The position numbers and the translations under genes are program-made. This document shows positions 30,501 to 45,500 of a stretch of 60,000 nt of DNA, piece after piece (the first letter of the stretch is position 1; the number at the start of each line of letters is the position of its first letter). Origin of the DNA: Tubulanus polymorphus (Eukaryota > Nemertea > Palaeonemertea > Tubulaniformes > Tubulanidae); contig NC_134031.1 of assembly GCF_964204645.1 (NCBI RefSeq), forward strand, positions 8,224,501 to 8,284,500, in the 5' to 3' direction. Under the pieces are notes generated by a model. It worked only from the letters and a program-made list of their open reading frames with translations. It was not told the origin of the DNA and made no database searches.

Positions 30501-33500
30501 AATTCAGTTTCTAAAGACTGACTAGACCGTGTGCGTCTGACTTGGGAGGTTTCTACCGGACTATGCTTTGCTGTTGCTGAAAAAGTCATATTCAATAAGA
30601 CGATAGAAATAATATGATTACATACTTCAGACTAATTACTTCATTGACTAAAGGTGGGTTAGGATCCACTTGAAACACAATCCAATTGGTTGTAACTGGT
30701 TGCAAATTTGTGCTTATGGCGACTGAGATACGATCGTCAGTGATAGAGTACAACTAGTCTCTACCAGGCGCAAAAGCCCTCAAATCGAAGTGACGTTGAC
30801 AGCAATAACTAGTCGCGTGATCAAAGGAAATGGTTTTGTACGATCATTTGCTTGAGGAATTCATGCATAAACCAAATATGAAGACCATTCATCGATCAAA
30901 GCGTGTTAACAACTCCCAAAGAAAACTAGATTCTGTTTACAGATGGACAGACGGACACAAAAACCTGCTAGGACTAGTCAGTGCGATGCCAGGGGGCAGT
31001 TGAAATCATTAGGCCTGAAAAAAGTCTTAAATTTCTACACCGGATAAGAATTATACACCAATTTTTACAGTACGTCAGTTTCGACTTCGGCTGGTATTGC
31101 CCATTGCAGGTCTCAGCATCATGGCCGGTGGAAGCTGAATTGTGCCATCCAGTTGCAAGGCTGACCTAAGGCCACCTTAAGGTTTTCTTTTTAGGAATGA
31201 ACGTTCTTTAGATATTCAAATATTTCAAGTTGCTGGTGTAGACAGAGTAAATACTATGTTCCATTATGAGCATATTCACCGTATTTAATATTAGACTAAA
31301 ATTGCTTACCATTTTTCTTGTGTAGTAATTGTCGCGTATAAATGCTGAGGACACTGTAAGGGTCTGGTTCTGGATCAACTGGTATCATGGGAGCAGAAGG
31401 CTTGGTACTTAGTGAATATCTTGGTGCGGGCGTGAAATTCACAGGTGATCGACGTGTTTTCAAAGAATACTGTAAATTAAGATATCAATCAATTCATAAA
31501 AGAGCAAAAGTAATGAATTTCTAAGAAAATGTTGGCATCTGATCAAATATTAGTACCTGACGATTACTGGCTTCAGGAATCAGAGTAGAATCAGCTGAAC
31601 CATCTAAACCAAAATCAGCCCAATTTTTCAAGTGTATATGTGTCTAGGATTAGGACAGATATGTGTATAAACTTAAGTTCAAGGCAGTCTTAACAAAATT
31701 TCAATTGCACCAATCAATAAATAAAGAGTAAAAACCTGTGCAGTATCTTCAAGTTTCTGAGGACGAGTATGATCACCAGTTGGTAACATCCAGTCCATAC
31801 TTTGTCTAACTGTGTAACCTCGGTAAGCCGCCTGGATCGTCTTCGCTGCTTCTTCAGCCTCAGTTTCTTCGAGTTTCCATCCCAAATCTCCAACGCCTAA
31901 AACAGTATTATACCATATCATCTTGTTGACAGATACTGCCGAGACAAAATTGAAACTCTGTATTGTAGGCCTACTCGAATGGCATACCTGGAAGATTATC
32001 GTCAAACACAACTTCCTTGGAGCCTGTGATTCTCTCTTGTCTCGTACGATAATCATTAGATACCTTCTCATCAGTAGAACCTCTAGTGGCAGCAATTGGT
32101 ACTACAAGTATAAAACAAAAGCTCCCAGTGCCAGATACTTTATCTAATATTAGGATAATTAATGCTAGCATTTCAAACACTGCCACAATGAGAATGTATA
32201 TAATTTTGTAGCCACAAAATTTTGCATAACCTGGTTGAAACTTGTACCCTCTATCTAAATAGATTAAAAGATGCACAACACGTCAGTTTGACGTCATACG
32301 TTCTGTGAACATTACAGTGATATCATTCTCCTGCCCAGGGGAGGATGCAATGATATATGACAAGTCATATGATAAAGCACTTTCAGGATTAAGTTATTCA
32401 AGCAGTTTCTACACAAGAGCCATCTAAATATGTTTCCAATGAATTCATATTCCATAAAAACGGATTCAATTTGTGTCTACACTAGATGCAAATGACTAAC
32501 AGGATAAGCAAACACTGGTGAGTTTTTTTTCGGTCATGGCAACCGGTTCTCTTGTAATTTATTGTTATGGTTTGGATGAGTCCTGTAAATATCACTTTGC
32601 ATCTATGTCACTTGAATTCAGATTAAATGAATGCGATGGATTGAGACCTGATTTTTCTTGTAGGTCACGCCAAATTTTCATTGGATGCCACTTTTTTACT
32701 AACATAGACATTCAGCATCTGCATCCACTCTCTAGTGTAGACAGGGCTCGCCATATCCAGGTAGACAAAAAGCAAACTTACATGCTAACATGCATATGAA
32801 TAATAGCTCACATTTAACAAGATACAGACAATTTGTGAGAATAGAATAAGATAGTGTATAAGTATTGGATGTTGCCATGGAACACTATAATTCATAGCAA
32901 AATATTTATCAAATCATTTCAAATGGAAATATTAGCACAGCATGTCTAACTAACCCAACCTAAAGAAAGAAATAATAAATTTCATATACATGCATTCATT
33001 AGAACTCAAACTAGGCTCTTTGAATTCAGACATTAATGATTGATATTTTCCAAACCACTATTAATTCTTTTGAATATACCAGTAGAACCATGCAATCTAA
33101 CAGAACAAGGGTTCACACAATTTCAATAATGATGCGTCCTACACCACAGTTACGTACCACGACGACAATTATATGGACAATAGTGATACCAATAGCAATT
33201 ATGAAGTACTGAAATATTGATAACAAACATATGAGTAATATTTACTAATAGACAAGGTCGGTAGAATTCCCATTTGTGGCTTAGCTTTATTGATTACGGG
33301 CAGATAACATTTCAATCAAAAATATTTTCAAAAAGTTAGTACAGTTGAACTTGCCTAAGTCGTCATAGTACGGACCATCATTGCTAATAACTTAAACTGG
33401 CTGTAAGATCTTTAAATGAGAAACTAACTGAAACATTTCTAAATATGCTCAGAGTAATCATCTAAAATGATAGTGGTTATTAGTGGTTATTATATACATG

Positions 33501-36500
33501 TACATACAGAAACCGATGAATCGTCGAGCAAGATATAGGCTACAGCCTTCAAAAGTTTTGTATTGATTTACAAATGGAAATGATTTCACTTAAAACGCAT
33601 CCTTGTGACCCAAATTCTATGAAAAGTGTCCAATGACAATGCTGCTAAATCTATATAAGTAGAAGCCGTAAAACCTTCAGGGCAGCCAATCTTACTAAAT
33701 GTACATTCAATCTGGCTTCACAAACGGTAAATAACATACCACCAAAAAAGCTTTTTATGGGTATTTCCCTAAAATTTTTCCCTGTCTAAGATATCCGCTG
33801 CTTGAATAACAAACAGACAAATAACTAATAAAGGAATTTTAGTTTCCATATAAAATTCAGCTTCGCTGATTATTACAAATCAGGTACTTACAAGAAGCAG
33901 CAGTGGCAACATTAGGAGATCGAGCAATCTTCCTTGATTCTAAATTCAATCGATTCTGTAAAGATGCACCTGCCTCTCGTAGTGCCTGGATCCGCCTCCC
34001 CTTCTCAGTTTGATATGCAACCGAACCTGAAGTGTAGATCGAATATTCAGTGAATTGTTTAGCTTCAGTGCTCAACTAAAAACACTATCGCAAAAGCTTG
34101 CTTCATACCTGATGGAATGTGATTATCAAATTGCTGAGAAACTGTACCACTTTGAGCAGCTTTAACTTCTTGTTTGGCCTCAGGATAAGCCTCAACAAAA
34201 TCTGAAATGGTTATATGTTTAGTACTAGAAGCAACAAGGGCATGGTGTGCATTGTATTAAGTTTGTGTGACTTACTTGAACTGATTGGCGTGCTACATCG
34301 CTCTGCCATCTCACTTGGTTGTGGGGGTGACTTCAGTTCTGCTATAGTCATTTCATGATCAACACTATCATTCGGACTATAAGAATTATCAATATCAATA
34401 AACCAGGGCTAAACCAATCTAATTAAAATCTATCTATAATTTTTCCTATTCTGTGAATGATTAATAAAATTTGCCCAATATATAAGAACCCTAAAGATCA
34501 ATCTGAATCTGTTGAGGGTCATGATTGGCCTAATACTTGTGGGAGGCTGAAATTCAAGTCGAAAGTGAATTGAAAATTAGCTAGATTTTGATCAAGTTGT
34601 CCTATCATTGACCACACCATCTAGCAGTGCAGGATGCCCTTAATGAATAGAAATTAGAATGTTGCTGAAGACGACTTATGCCCCACATTGGGTGAAACAC
34701 AAGTTTCGAAGATACCCTGAGCATATGTCAACCCGTTTATAGAGTCAGAAAATGAAAAATACAAAATGGCTTCCTGTGACCTTGATGTTTATCCTATAGA
34801 AACCAAAATCTTATCAGCTACCATCAGTCCCCAGAAAAACCCATCTCTAAAATTTCATCTAGTTATCTCAAACCATTTGTGAGTTACAGCCAGGAAATGA
34901 AAATGGCTTCCTGTGACATAGACCTACAGGATGTTAAAATGTTCTCTAGGACAACACATCCATCCAATTACACCAAGTTATCTTTAACAACCATTTGAGT
35001 TAAAGCCCAGAAATGAAAAGAAATGGCTATGAATGGAAAAAAAAACCTTGGACCCACAGGACCCAAAAGCTTATCAGTAAAACTTAACCTGATCAAATAC
35101 AACCCAATTACTGAATTTAGCAAAATTCAGTCAGAGGGTTTAGGTGCTAAAGCAATGAAATAACTGCTAACAGACAACGGACAGCGAAGTAAAATCACTC
35201 TGCCCCACAATGACAATTCCTGCTGGGGAGGATGTAGTTTATCAACCATGAAAATGCAAGAGGGAACAAGCGGACTTAAAGTCTGAAGATTGGACGAAAA
35301 CCCAAATGACATACCGAATTGCTATATTTTTTTCATCCGCTCTTGGAGTTAATTCCTCATCACTCGCTCCAGTTAATGTATCACTGCCATCATTTTCTTC
35401 CATATCATCCTTGTTTTCCATTGAAGAAGGTTTTACTGGCGTTATGTTAAAAGTCTCGTCAAACACTTGTTTTTCCTCTGCCAGGTGGTGCCCTGTTGCA
35501 CGTTGTACGGGTGTCACTCGAGCGGTAGCTCTTTGGCGGGTGAATAACTCTTGTAATTGTTTACGGCGATGTTCAGCAGCTTCAATTTCAGCCTTCTTAT
35601 GCTCATGGTCTTCCAGACGTCTTTTTGCTTGTTGTTTCTTTATATACTTACGCACGCTGTCTGAATCATAATGTCGCACTTTTGGGGCAGGTTCCTTCTT
35701 TTCTATGACTGCAAAGAAGAATGTTAACATTTTTAGCTAAAAGTTTAAATTTCAAAGAATGAAACTAGGTGTTCAGGGACACTATGCCAAATTTGTTGTC
35801 AAATCTGCTCTGAGTAGTACCAAAAATTCATAAAGACTAATAAATAGTCTTTATGAATTTTTGGTAGTACTGGTAATCGCGCCTGCTCCTATTCATTAAT
35901 GAAAGATCCACGCATTTCCTGCAGTTGCACTAAGGTGATGACATGATGCTGAATGATTCTAGAAATAATTTCAGCCACAGAAGTGCAACAGTACAGAACT
36001 GAACAAATACAAAAACCAATGAATTCGAAACTCATCCCCTAAAAAAAAACATGGCATTAGCTACAAATTTGTGATTGAATTCGGTAACATAGTATGCATA
36101 TGCACCAATAGAAATGGAAATACTATACAGATGCATGTAGATGTGTAAAACAAAATCAGGGCAATACATCAAAGCATGATTAAAACTTCCCAACGACTTG
36201 AGATTCTGTATATGAGCAGAAAATAAAGGTCCAATGGCCCTGTGGCTCACCATCAAATCATTGAGTGTATATTGTCAAAAATCTAACTATAAATTGATTT
36301 GGATTGCAATCGAATGTAGAAAAGATTAGTGAATTAAAACCATCAACTGACGATATGCTGAAAAAACTCTTCAAACAACAATCTTTTATTCATCATCTAA
36401 TCGCTTCATTAGTGCCCTTATTACACGATTAATACATACAAGATATTATTACTCGCAATTTCTAGATTTTATTATCCTTGAATTGAATTAAAATACGCGC

Positions 36501-39500
36501 GCACGTCTCCTTGTCTCATCTGTGTTTGTTTTTTTAATAGCACGTGTGTGATAACCGTACTATACTGTACGTTCCATAGTAAAATAGCGATATATAAGGG
36601 TCTATGGGTGTAGACAAGCTCCCACCTCTAAATCAGTGTTGAAAAAACTGACTTTTGATGAATAGCTGAGAGTATTCCACTGCCCGCTATTGTCTACAGA
36701 CTATTTAGTCCATTATTAATTTATCACCGCACACAATTCTACCTAAGAACGTACTAAAATTGATGAGAGTAGAGCAGTAACACGGTTCACAACTAGGGGT
36801 CCAGGGACACCACGCCCACTTGGAAAGTGGTTTCAAATACTCAATCTAACAATTCTAATATTCAACGCCCCCTGGTGACCATATACAAAAACCAATGACC
36901 TCGAAACTGACCACAATCATAGACCTTGTCATGAGCTACAACTTTGCAATCGATTGTGGTAACAAAATATGCATAGGTACGAATATGATACCGAAATACT
37001 AAGTTATTGTATTAATCAATGCCCCCTGGTGGCCATATTAAAAAACCAATGACCTTGAAACTCACCACAATCATAGACCATGTCATGAGCTACAACTTTG
37101 CTATCGATTGTGGTATCAAAATATGCTTAGGTATCAATATAATGTGGAAAAACCTTTTTCCACCTACGAATGAGTACTGATGATACCAAGAGGCCGCCAA
37201 TTGCCTGATAATTGGCTGATCAAAAATACCTGTCTCAGGAATTGAAGATCCCTTTGCATAGAATAGCCACCACAAATTTCAATGTAAAATGGAAAACCAG
37301 CCACAGGAACCTACAGGACTCAGAATTCAGGCCAAAATTGACATTTTTGGGCACAAAAAAGGTCACAGGACGTCCAAATGACCCAATTTTTCTTACGCTG
37401 ATGGGCCCTTGGGGGATATAAATACCTAAGAAAGATCAAGATAATTGATCAAAGCGTCTTCAAAATTTCCCTTGAAAACTTGAAATATGTGTAAAAAGTG
37501 CTGATTTTGGCGAGCAACAATGGCTGCCAATTGGCCATCTTGAATCTGACAGGGCCAGTTTTTGGGCTGAAGATGTGTCTAGGGTAGATACATGTGTAAC
37601 CCAAATATAAAGACATGACATTGAAGCGTCTTCAAAACTTCCCAAAAATAACTGGATTCCGTCTACGGACGAACAGACAGACGGACGAAAAGGGAACGCA
37701 ATAGCCCGCTTAGTGGGCTAAAAAGCCGACGCGACGGCTGCAGTTAAACTTGACAGGTTAGCAGGTCTTTAAGGCATTGACAAGACAAATCTAAGCCAAA
37801 ACTCCATTGGTGTTGTCATACTTGCTAGTTTGGATACTGAATTGAATAGCCTACTCGTTATATTCGTAAAACCGAACAAATTATAAGCGAACATAAGATA
37901 CCTAGATCTGCACACAACAGCAGTAATTCTATATCCTATAAATCTATATCTATATTCAATAATATACAAATGTATTTCTAAGTAAAGTATGTAGGTGGTG
38001 TAAAACCCAATCAAAAAGAATTTTATTCGGGGGGCAATTGTCCGGGGAGCAATTGTCCTAGAATCTGTAAACCCAATCAGCATGAAATTTTTTTCGGCTC
38101 GAGAACTCATTAAGCCAAACTATGACACCAAAAATCAACACTATTGGTTCAATAGCCAATGTTTGTGCCTCGTTGACACACCGGTACTCTATTCATTTTC
38201 AATGAAAACTGCTTCATCAGACCGTTTGCAAAGGCAAACCTACGGTTCGCCAAAAATGAGCGTAATTACCAGCTTGGGCTGCAGCTTTAGCCGGCTTAAT
38301 ATTGATTACACCAAAAATTCATTCAGGAGATTTGCATTAGGTTCTTACCTGGTTGGATAGGGTGTTTACGCTTTGTAAGTTTGTTTCTTGGTTTAGGTTT
38401 AGGCTTATCACTTGGTTGCACTTTTTCATGTTCCTCATCATCCTGCTCCTGCTCCTCTTCCTCATCATCATCTTCGTCACCTACAAATAAGTATGAACAT
38501 TGTTGTACTTAATTTTCATGAACCTTAAAACATACTTGCAGATACGTTTACAGCAGTCCAAAAACATAAGTCACCTTTCTCTAACTCAGCCATAATATCC
38601 TTTGCCATGTGTGACGAACCAGCCATTGTTGACAGATGACCACTAGATTGCTTAGTAATTTTCAATTTTTCCTTAGGTCTGACCGGATCTTGTTCTGGCT
38701 TCGCTGGTCCAAGTTCTTTCATTACAAGTTTCTGACCTTCCCTCCAGGCGGAAGTAGAAATATAATCTGCAAAGCAATGAGTTCATGCGGTGCTAAAACC
38801 TTATAACATAATCAAACCCCCTGTTTAGCTCCCGGCAGGTGTGATGGGTTCATAAGGGACACCAAATCAAAAACAAATCAAACAAAATCTACCCGTCGAA
38901 TAAATAACAGGGTCAATCCATACTATTTATAAAAAGAAACCTTATAGCATCTGCTTTAAGGGTAAAGACAGACTAGAAAACATGTGATTAATTACCTTTG
39001 CGTTGATACTTGGTAGGTTTTTTGGAAGCAATTACACGAGCATTCTTAGGTTTCGATTGCTCAACATCAATTTCAGTTTTCTTTAACTTTGACGGAGCTA
39101 CAAATAGTGATCACATATAACACTTAAAAGTTTCTAGGTCTAGCCTTTTTAAAATGAGACCAAATAGATGTTTCAATATTCAAAATAATCCCAGTATGTA
39201 CCTTTTTTGGTTTTCTTTGTTGTCTCTTCAGCAGATGGATGTTTTGGTTTGTTAACTTTACGGGAATGTTTATCAGTGATCTTTCCATGAGTTCCACGGT
39301 ACCGAGTTTCCACTCCGCTGAAACCTGAAATTGTATTAAATGGTTTGGGATACATTCAATTTCTTTTGAGGAGATTAGACTAAATATGATTAGACTAAAC
39401 ATTGAATAGGGTTTTCTTCAATGGATGAGCCTTGGTTCAGTGAATCTACAACATTGAAATGCGTAATCGGATACTTTCCACTATTTCTCATAATCATTCA

Positions 39501-42500
39501 GGGTTAGAATTCTGAAAATATTACCTTTGTAAGTTGGTGCAGGAGGACCCGATGCCAGTTTACGCGTCATCTGCAGTGGAAATGCAGTTGAAGAACTTTC
39601 CCATTTCAATCGTGGTTGAAATAATACTGGGTCATTTTCATCGTGGTACTCTTTTGGCGGAAACAACTGCAGATGGTGGTGCTGTTCCTCATTATCAAAG
39701 ACTGAAAATCAAAATGACCAGTGAGAAGGGTTAATTGATTGGAAACAATTGTTATTAGAAGTTCCTTACAGAAAATTGATTGAATTGTTATGATCTAGTC
39801 AACAAGTCATTAGACAAGTCATCTTCAAGTCATTAGGAATATTAAGTATCTTATGTTCCTATCACATTGTTTTAGTGTATTAGTGCATCTGGCAAAATTA
39901 ATTTTGCTCAAGGATTAGTTATTTGTAGACAATAGTGTATGCATTTTGTAATCCCATCTTTTTAAAATGAACACTATATCACGACTAAGATTTATCAGAT
40001 GCATGATAACCCACAAGAAAAGCTCTGATAGCATCTTAAAGCAAATATCCATTAATGTTGACTGTTTGACTGTTGAAGCAGAAGTTAACAATTAAGTATA
40101 GAATATGGGCACATACCTCTAGGTGATGTACTCTTAGATCTCTGCTTTTCAGCAAAATCATTAATCCTAGTGAGAGAATCTAAGAAAAAAAGGTACAGAT
40201 AAAGTAGAAATAAAGTAAAGGATGTTCAGAGGATGGTTAGAGAATTTTTGATTCAAATATTTGCTTGCAGTTCAGAGGATGGTTAGAGAATTTTTGATTC
40301 AAATATTTGCTTGCAGAGGTGGTTATAGTCTACACATTTAATATCATCTTTGATTTAAATGATTTAGATGTAAACCAAAAATAAATTTTTTCTAAATGGG
40401 AGGGATAAACATTGTGTGCGAAGATATCACTAAAAAAATTTCAACAATGTCTTTTAGATTTTGGCATTTCGAAATAACAATTACAAATGCGAATTTTGGC
40501 GTTTATTTTGTATGCCTAATTAAATTTATTTCATAATTCTTATCTTATTTTTGATCAATTCTAATAATCATTTTTGAAAGGATTTGCACTACGTCATCAA
40601 TATATTGGGTGGGAGAATTGTTGCCTGTCAAATCAATTAAATTATCGATACATTCAAACTAAAATAACTTTATTGATCCTTGAAATCATATAATTTATAT
40701 CAAATTACTCATTGTCAAAAATATATAGCAATATATTTGTTTTTTTTCAAAGCGTCAACAATGTAAGTTTTCTTGTCTACTATGCCAAAGGCCGAGGGTA
40801 TCAGATGACCTAGAAATCGCTGTATTTAATGCCTGGGCATTCTCTGTTATCTATCTAATTCAAATGTAGCAACCACCCAAAAAAATATTTACAATTTTTG
40901 AATAGTCTTTAGATTCGTTCATACATTGGGCGATCTTTACTCATCAAGTCTTATCATGGATATTGTGATTCTCAACTGATTCAACAGGTTTTCATGCAGT
41001 TTGCAGTTCTCTATACACACCCATGAAGCATGCATGATATTGTACATTTTAATCCAAGGAATTTCCTGATATCTTACTCACTAGAAAGCAATTGTGCTAT
41101 AAAATTATATCATTCAATGCATTTTATACAAGAACTCAATAAGTTATAGAAAGTGTACTCGTCTGCAATAATGGGTCACACAGTGGGTGTAATACTAGTT
41201 ACCTAATATGATAATCTTACACACGTAGAAATATCATAATATATGATTCTTGCCTTTTACTACTAATTAGGTTTACCATCTTAAGATTGTTTATTAACTA
41301 GGGATCCAGGGACATATCCACTTGGGAAGTTGCTTGAACTGCTCAACAATATGTCAATTTCAATATTCGATGCCCCTTGGTGAACAAAGAGTGAAATCAA
41401 TGATGTTGATACTTACTTCAAACATAGAACATGTCATGCGCTACAACTGCAATGGACTATGGAAAAAAAAATGCCTAAGTAGCAATATAATATGGAAATA
41501 TTAAGTTATTCTGGTACCCCCTGGTGACCATATACAAAAAACAATGACCTTGAAACTCACCACACTTATAGAACATGGCAAGAGCTACAACTTTGCAATT
41601 GACTGTGGTTGATCTGTAAAAAGTGCGGGCTAATTCTTGATTTTAATTGGGCCAGTTTTTGGGCTGAAGATTTGTCTAGGGTAGATATAAGAGTCCCAAA
41701 TGGCCTAAAAAAAAGCTGCCAACATAATATCAGTAACTACCAACCAAAGTTAAATCTATTCTTACTATTTGATAGGTTTTATTTTGCAATTAATCATCAA
41801 TCACTTACAGTTCGGTGACGTGAGTGACTAATGGATACAAGGTACGTACATACACTATACATACCAGAATCTCTTCCAAGATCTTTCATGCTATGGGTCA
41901 ATCTTCGACCAGGTTGAAGAAGCTTGTCCGCATCGATATGCTGAAAACCAGCCAAACTGTTGGATGTGTAAAAATCTCTATGTGGATATGATGAATAATC
42001 ACTACTAGGCTTCACTGGTAAACCATCATTTAGATAAGTTATTTGCATATCACGTGTGACAGAATATTCTGTTTTATTCCCGGTGTTATCAGAAAGTCCT
42101 GTCACCACATCCGAATGTAAACTAGTATCATCAGAGATTGGGTTGCCATGAAATAACGAATCGCTATAATTCCTGGAATATGCTGACGATTTCAGAGATA
42201 GCTTTGCACCAGTAGCTGTTGCACTTTCATTATCATTGGTGTCATCTTCATCATTATCATTGCCCTCTTCAAATGTGACATGCTTTGCGGGTGAGAAAGA
42301 ACGACGTGAATTCAGTGCTGACAGTGGATTACGAGCACGGTGATTCGGCACCAAGTCTTCAGAGTATTTATCATCTGTATAAGAAATTTTGAACAAATTC
42401 AATGCAACCGTAGTTCATTACAGTGAGATTGTAGAGTACGCAATACTTCAAATTCATTAATTCACCCAAGTTCAACCCCTCGTCATTGTTTCGGATTGGT

Positions 42501-45500
42501 ACCGGAATTAACCACCTGGGGCCAGTTTTATGGACTGGTTTTCAAACAATATCAGAAGGATTATAGAAATTCTTTGTTAACCGCATCCTCCCTGCGTTGA
42601 ATTTAGACCAGTCTATGTAACTGCCCTCTGAAATATTGCTAAAGCTTCGACCCCGGTGAATCTCATTAGAGAATCATTCATTCACATAATTTGGAACAAA
42701 GATAGATTTATTGAATTCATTTGCCAATCAAATGATCACAAGAATCAATTTCAGTGAGTATTTTTTCCAGTTCATTGTGCAGGACAGGAAGAATTGATCA
42801 TTTTGCAATGATTTCAAACATGCTTGATTCATGGGAATACATGGGAATTTGACATGGCAAGTTAAGTGTGCCTGTCTATCAGTTGTACTCACCTAACCTA
42901 CTGACTTTTCGACGTACATCCGGTTGTACCTAACAATCAAATTAAACACAATCGATATTAAACAATTCAAAATGACAAGTAGGCAATTTTTCATCCACTA
43001 AGGAATACCATACTCTCCCGATCAAACGCACATCTGTATTTTCCTTGGGGGGTGGGTGTTTACTCAAAATTTATTCATGTAAACGCACCCTCGGAACTCG
43101 GGTAAACACCCAATCTATTTCAATGTTAAAAACAGTTTAATTTATCGGGTTGGCTGATATGTACACCATGTGGAGCTCACGATGTGTGTTGTAACCAGAA
43201 TTCAATTCAATCGGGCTCGAGTCCCACCCTATTCGATTTTAAAATGTTATTATTTAAATTAGGACTCAAACCACGCACTGTATGTGCACACTTGCAGATT
43301 TGGTAACGACATGTATCCATTCTCCACATCTGTCAAAATGAATGAAGAAAAGCAATGAGAAATTGAATTTCTTTTGTCATATTATATCACTTTAAATCAG
43401 GGGTGGGCAGTGTTTGAGGCGTTTGGATTGAGAGTTCTTTCATTTCTTTTAAAAAGTCCGATCGGTGCGTTTGACCGGGAGAATACGGTAGATGATTTTC
43501 TGCATTTTGTGGCCAGGGCTACAAGATTACCATTTGAGTTACTCAGTCAGCTCATCATTACAAGTGTCTAGTGAAGGGCTGCATAACGTAACTGAAACCA
43601 CTACTTTACCTGTACAGTTAAGGAACTAGAGCAATGTTCTTTCTAAAGCGTTGTACCCACATCAGACCCTAAATGTCTTCTAACCCACTATTTTTGCTTA
43701 GTCAAAATCTTCTTAAGTTTTATGAAAAGTGGTTGAACAGAAATTCCTGTGAGTTAATTTAAGGGGCTTTCATTTTATTTAAGAAGCACCTCGCACAAGC
43801 CTCAAGAAAATCAGTCCATTACAACAAGCTAAGGATAAATTGATAAAATGCATCAGCAGCATTTAAATATGATCCACAAAATGAAATACCAAACATTAGT
43901 ACCAGCAATATAAATGCTCTAATTTTTTATATTCCCATAGCCTCCCTTTTCTCGTTCCACTTGCTGAATTGCAATGGCATTCTTTGATTCAAATCCTGAA
44001 ATCTAAGGATCTTTCATCGTGTTATGTTGGACAGACTGAAGAAAGGCAAATAGTTTCTATTGATTGGCAGTTTGAATCGGCAGTTTCAGTATTGGTTTAG
44101 TAATTGCGATGACTTTTAAAAATTGAAAGATATATACATTTTGTATAGTACATGGGAAATAGAACTCATTTAATTCAGATGACGAGGGACTACCCAGATT
44201 TGAAAACTCCGATTGAAAAACAAGGGACGAATAACAATACATTCTTAGCCTGACTGGCAAAAAAACTTAATAAATTCTAACAATACCTCAGTAAATCCTG
44301 GCGCACACGCAGAAGATGGTAGATCCGATATATCAGGTTCATCATCAACATAGCTGTCTAAACGGTGTTCAATTCGCCTTAACTGTGAAAAATAAATGTA
44401 ATCAATGAATAAAAGGCTGAAAAAGATACCTTGTTTCTCATGCCGGCTAGGTCATTAAAATCAGTGAAAAAATAAGGTCAAATCAATAAGCAAAGAAAAT
44501 AAAATCTGGACCATGACATTTCCTCTCTTTTATCAAAAAATAACATACAGCAAGGCGCATGTAAAATATATTTAAAATATATTTATTAATGTTGTATGTA
44601 TCTTATAACGGATATTTCAATGTAGCTGTTCTATTTTGATGTATGTAGCTGGTCTAACTGCAAGTTCTGACAACAACTTTTTACAATAAGCATATAGCGG
44701 TATCTTAAAAATTATTTGTTGAGATGTTTGAAATTTCTTCAACTCTCTACGTGCTGTTTTGAAATGAAGCACTTCTATCCCCATGTAAAGCTAAGCTCAG
44801 GTCGACTTGCGACCTGATGATGTCGTCATAAGAACAGTGGTAATGCGCATGTGACCGCTGGTTGCCAATTCATGTTGCAACGACATAAGAGCACTCGGAT
44901 CCACTACGACTCGATCATTGTAGAGTCTTAAGGTCATGTAACGCATGACTCGTCACTGATTGGCTATGACGATTTCATCGGGTCAAAGAAATAGAACTTA
45001 TTCTATCCTCACAATTCGGCCTACGATTGGTCTGCGATCAATTCGTCACGGTCGTCAGCACACTCATGTCGAAAAGGTTCCTGGCGAAAAAATCGCAGAT
45101 CTTTCCGAGATGATCAGGTCATAGGTCGACCTGAGCTTAGCCTAAATCATCAAAAATGAATAACCCCATTGTCTAAATAAATTCATACTCACAGCAGATT
45201 TAGCCTTCCCCATCGAGTCCCAGGCATCGGCCAAATCTGAAAAATAGTAGGCCTACCTATAACATACTCATACAGAAAATGGATATACAAAAAAATTATA
45301 TTGACAGTTCTATCTCGAATTACATAGAATAACTAATGTTAACCTTTAGCATATTCATAATAGGCGAAATGGGAAGGGTACTTCAAATATTTGATTTCCA
45401 CACACAAATGATGTTTTCTAAATAATAATTCAAGGAGAGTTTCCTATTTTTGAAAATAAGTGCCATGGCATTTTATGGTATTGTACATATCATTTCTCTA

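Noticed and set aside
34027-34075. Longer version of exon 15 using the acceptor at 34076
   Set aside because: It breaks the frame with exon 14; the inner acceptor keeps phase and human similarity.
43398-43580. hAT element starting CAGGGGTGGGCA
   Set aside because: No matching right end or 8-bp duplication was found.
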